Assembly: GCA_947307005.1 (NCBI GenBank)
Contig: CAMZHY010000146.1
Location: forward strand, 1 to 8,233
Length of the DNA: 8,233 bases
Source: an uncultured Planctomycetaceae bacterium
GTDB taxonomy: Bacteria > Planctomycetota > Planctomycetia > Pirellulales > Thermoguttaceae
Direction: 5' to 3'
Positions 6,939 to 8,233 of this stretch are shown piece by piece; position 1 is the stretch's first letter, and each line of letters starts with the position of its first letter. A program made the position numbers and the translations under genes. A model generated the notes under the pieces. The model did not search any database, had not been told where the DNA came from, and worked only from the letters and a program-made list of their open reading frames with translations.

Positions 6939-6943
6939 AAGGA
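6939..6943 (+). promoter_or_regulatory. Ribosome binding site selecting the GTG start of xerD
   Basis: AAGGA, within AAAAGGA, ends 8 nt before GTG 6952. It supports this non-ATG start. Confidence 0.7.
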
Positions 6944-6951
6944 CGATCGCC

Positions 6952-8001
6952 GTGCCTCCACGTCGAACGCTAACGCCTCATTCCGCGACCCTTGCGACCT
7001 CGCAAAGGGACTGGCTCGGCAATTTTCTCCAGTATATCGCGCGAGAGCGTCAACTTGCGCGCAACACCTGTTTCGCGTATCGCGCCGACCTCATTCGTTT
7101 CTACCGATGGCTCGGACCGCGCAACATTCCGGAGCTCACGATTCAAGAGCTCGCGGACTTCCCCGGGCGTCTCCGCGACGACGGGCTTTCCCCCGCGTCG
7201 GTCGCGAGGAATCTCACGTCGCTCCGCGTTTTCTTTCGGTTCCTTGTCGGCGAGGGCGTCCTCAGTCAAAACGTCGCGGATCTGCTTGTCAGTCCGAGAT
7301 TATGGGAACGGCTGCCGAAGGTTCTGACGCCGGCTCAGATCGACCGACTGCTCGTCGAGCCGCGTCCCGACGTCGACGAAATGTGGATTCGCGACCGGGC
7401 GATTCTGGAATTCTGCTACGCGACGGGAATGCGCGCCTCGGAGGTCGTTAATCTCCGGATGGACGACGTTTATCTTGACCGCGCGTGCTGTCGACGCGTC
7501 GGAAAGGGGTCGAAGGAGCAGATTCTGAACCTCGGCGAGTATGCCGTCGACGCTTATAGGCGCTGGCTTGAGACGTCGCGTCCGCTGATCTTTGCGAAGA
7601 ACGCCGCGTACAAAGCGCGGCTTGAAAAACGCGCGAGAAGAAATCGCGGCGTCGTCGGGGAGTCTTTTGAACGGGTCCAGAAAGAGATCAATCTCGATTC
7701 GCCCTACGCTTTCGTTTCAAGGCGCGGGCGCAAACTGCGTCGGGAAGCGCTCTGGGAGTTGGTTAAGAAATACGCGATCCGAATCGGCGCGCCGGCGGAT
7801 ATCAGCCCTCACTCGATCCGACACAGTTTCGCGACCCACATGCTTCAGAACGGGGCCGACCTTCGACAAGTTCAAGAAATGCTCGGACACGAAAGCATCG
7901 CGACGACGCAAATCTACACCCACGTCGACATTCCCCGCCTCCGCGAAATCCACCAAAAGAACCACCCCCGATCCGAACACGACGACAAAAGCAACGTCTA
8001 A
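6952..8001 (+). CDS. xerD: Tyrosine recombinase XerD
   Basis: This 349-residue site-specific recombinase, with XerC, would resolve chromosome dimers at dif. The N-terminal SAM-like core-binding domain spans about residues 18-103 and the catalytic domain about 124-330. All catalytic residues are visible: R161 in ATGMRASEV, K185 in VGKGSK, H287 and R290 in PHSIRHSF, H313 in LGHES and Y322 in TTQIYTHV. LPKVLTPAQIDRLL (121-134) and the tail RLREIHQKNHPR (329-340) match XerD better than XerC. It is about 50 residues longer than E. coli XerD (298). The extra length is a short N-terminal extension, a basic insert (about residues 212-248, AAYKARLEKRARRNRG) between the catalytic Lys and the HxxR box, and about 9 residues after NHPR. 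The start is a GTG with a good ribosome binding site. No att sites, excisionase or phage genes are near, so it is probably housekeeping. XerC or another Xer-family integrase is the alternative. Confidence 0.92.
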   Translation: MPPRRTLTPHSATLATSQRDWLGNFLQYIARERQLARNTCFAYRADLIRFYRWLGPRNIPELTIQELADFPGRLRDDGLSPASVARNLTSLRVFFRFLVGEGVLSQNVADLLVSPRLWERLPKVLTPAQIDRLLVEPRPDVDEMWIRDRAILEFCYATGMRASEVVNLRMDDVYLDRACCRRVGKGSKEQILNLGEYAVDAYRRWLETSRPLIFAKNAAYKARLEKRARRNRGVVGESFERVQKEINLDSPYAFVSRRGRKLRREALWELVKKYAIRIGAPADISPHSIRHSFATHMLQNGADLRQVQEMLGHESIATTQIYTHVDIPRLREIHQKNHPRSEHDDKSNV

Positions 8002-8233
8002 ACGCGCTATATGCGGAGTTTATATCCGCGCCTCAGAGCGGCGTTTCTCCAACCTCCGGCGTCAACGCTCGCGTCGATACGGCGCGCCTCCGCAAAGGCT
8101 ATCAGAAGAACCAACCGCGATCAGCGGCGAAAAAGGTAGCCGCCGGGGTAAACGACGCGCCGATAACGGTGAAAACATCGTCGAACCTCAAGACTGCGAA
8201 AAAGATGACACGAACTAAGTTAAGGAGTCTTAC
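8002..8233. other. Region after xerD with no convincing gene
   Basis: No complete gene is supported. A 42-codon frame from ATG 8011 has no ribosome binding site and an Arg-rich composition typical of chance. Another frame stays open to TAA 8216-8218, but it only continues a shadow frame of xerD and has no ATG, GTG or TTG after the xerD stop. Two short GC hairpins (GCGGA 8013-8017 / TCCGC 8025-8029; GCGGC 8124-8128 / GCCGC 8139-8143) lack T-runs, so no intrinsic terminator for xerD is clear. Confidence 0.6.
8222..8227 (+). promoter_or_regulatory. Shine-Dalgarno for a gene starting just past the window
   Basis: AAGGAG is followed by six bases to the window edge, an ideal spacing for a start codon at or soon after position 8234. 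It predicts another + strand gene downstream, whose product cannot be seen. Confidence 0.6.

Noticed and set aside
6952..8001. Recombinase as the integrase of a mobile element
   Set aside because: Sequence details match housekeeping XerD, and no attachment repeats, excisionase, tRNA target or cargo genes are visible.
7592..8218. Open frame overlapping xerD and extending to just before the terminal Shine-Dalgarno
   Set aside because: Most of it is the shifted frame of xerD. The part beyond xerD has no ATG, GTG or TTG start and no recognisable content.

Overview
The window reads as a stretch of planctomycete chromosome in which every gene I can support lies on the + strand. The taxonomic call rests mainly on the large gene at 1040-5758. 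It starts with a basic N-terminus and the motif FEPLEKREYLAAD in place of a hydrophobic signal peptide, then runs through SdrD-type B domains into GDWDGDG (FG-GAP/VCBS-like) repeats, a layout I know from planctomycete secreted or surface proteins. The WD40 gene fits the same phylum. This is inference from protein style; no rRNA or other phylogenetic marker is present.

Layout. (1) 1-681: C-terminal part of a WD40 beta-propeller protein whose start lies before the window. (2) 682-1039: about 360 bp with no convincing gene, ending in a plausible promoter and ribosome binding site. (3) 1040-5758: a 1572-residue giant adhesin-like protein with about seven SdrD-like B domains and five clear GDxxGDG repeats. 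(4) 5759-5939: a hexamer microrepeat, a strong intrinsic terminator, a perfect TATAAT box directly behind it, and a leader carrying an imperfect direct repeat. (5) 5940-6881: a metallophosphoesterase closely resembling eukaryotic Mn-dependent ADP-ribose/CDP-alcohol diphosphatase (ADPRM). (6) 6882-6951: a short gap with a GC-rich stem-loop. (7) 6952-8001: a XerD-type tyrosine recombinase with all catalytic residues. (8) 8002-8233: no convincing gene, but a strong Shine-Dalgarno at the very end predicts a gene starting just outside.

The genes do not form an obvious pathway. The big surface protein is a separate transcription unit closed by the terminator. The phosphoesterase and xerD may be co-transcribed from the promoter near 5844 (70 bp gap), but their functions are not obviously linked. 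I see no CRISPR array, insertion sequence, tRNA, rRNA, phage gene or defence system. The recombinase looks like the housekeeping chromosome-dimer resolution enzyme, not a mobile-element integrase. I found no clear evidence of a new system. The most interesting items are the non-canonical N-terminus and repeat array of the giant protein, the bacterial ADPRM homologue, and the compact terminator/promoter junction.
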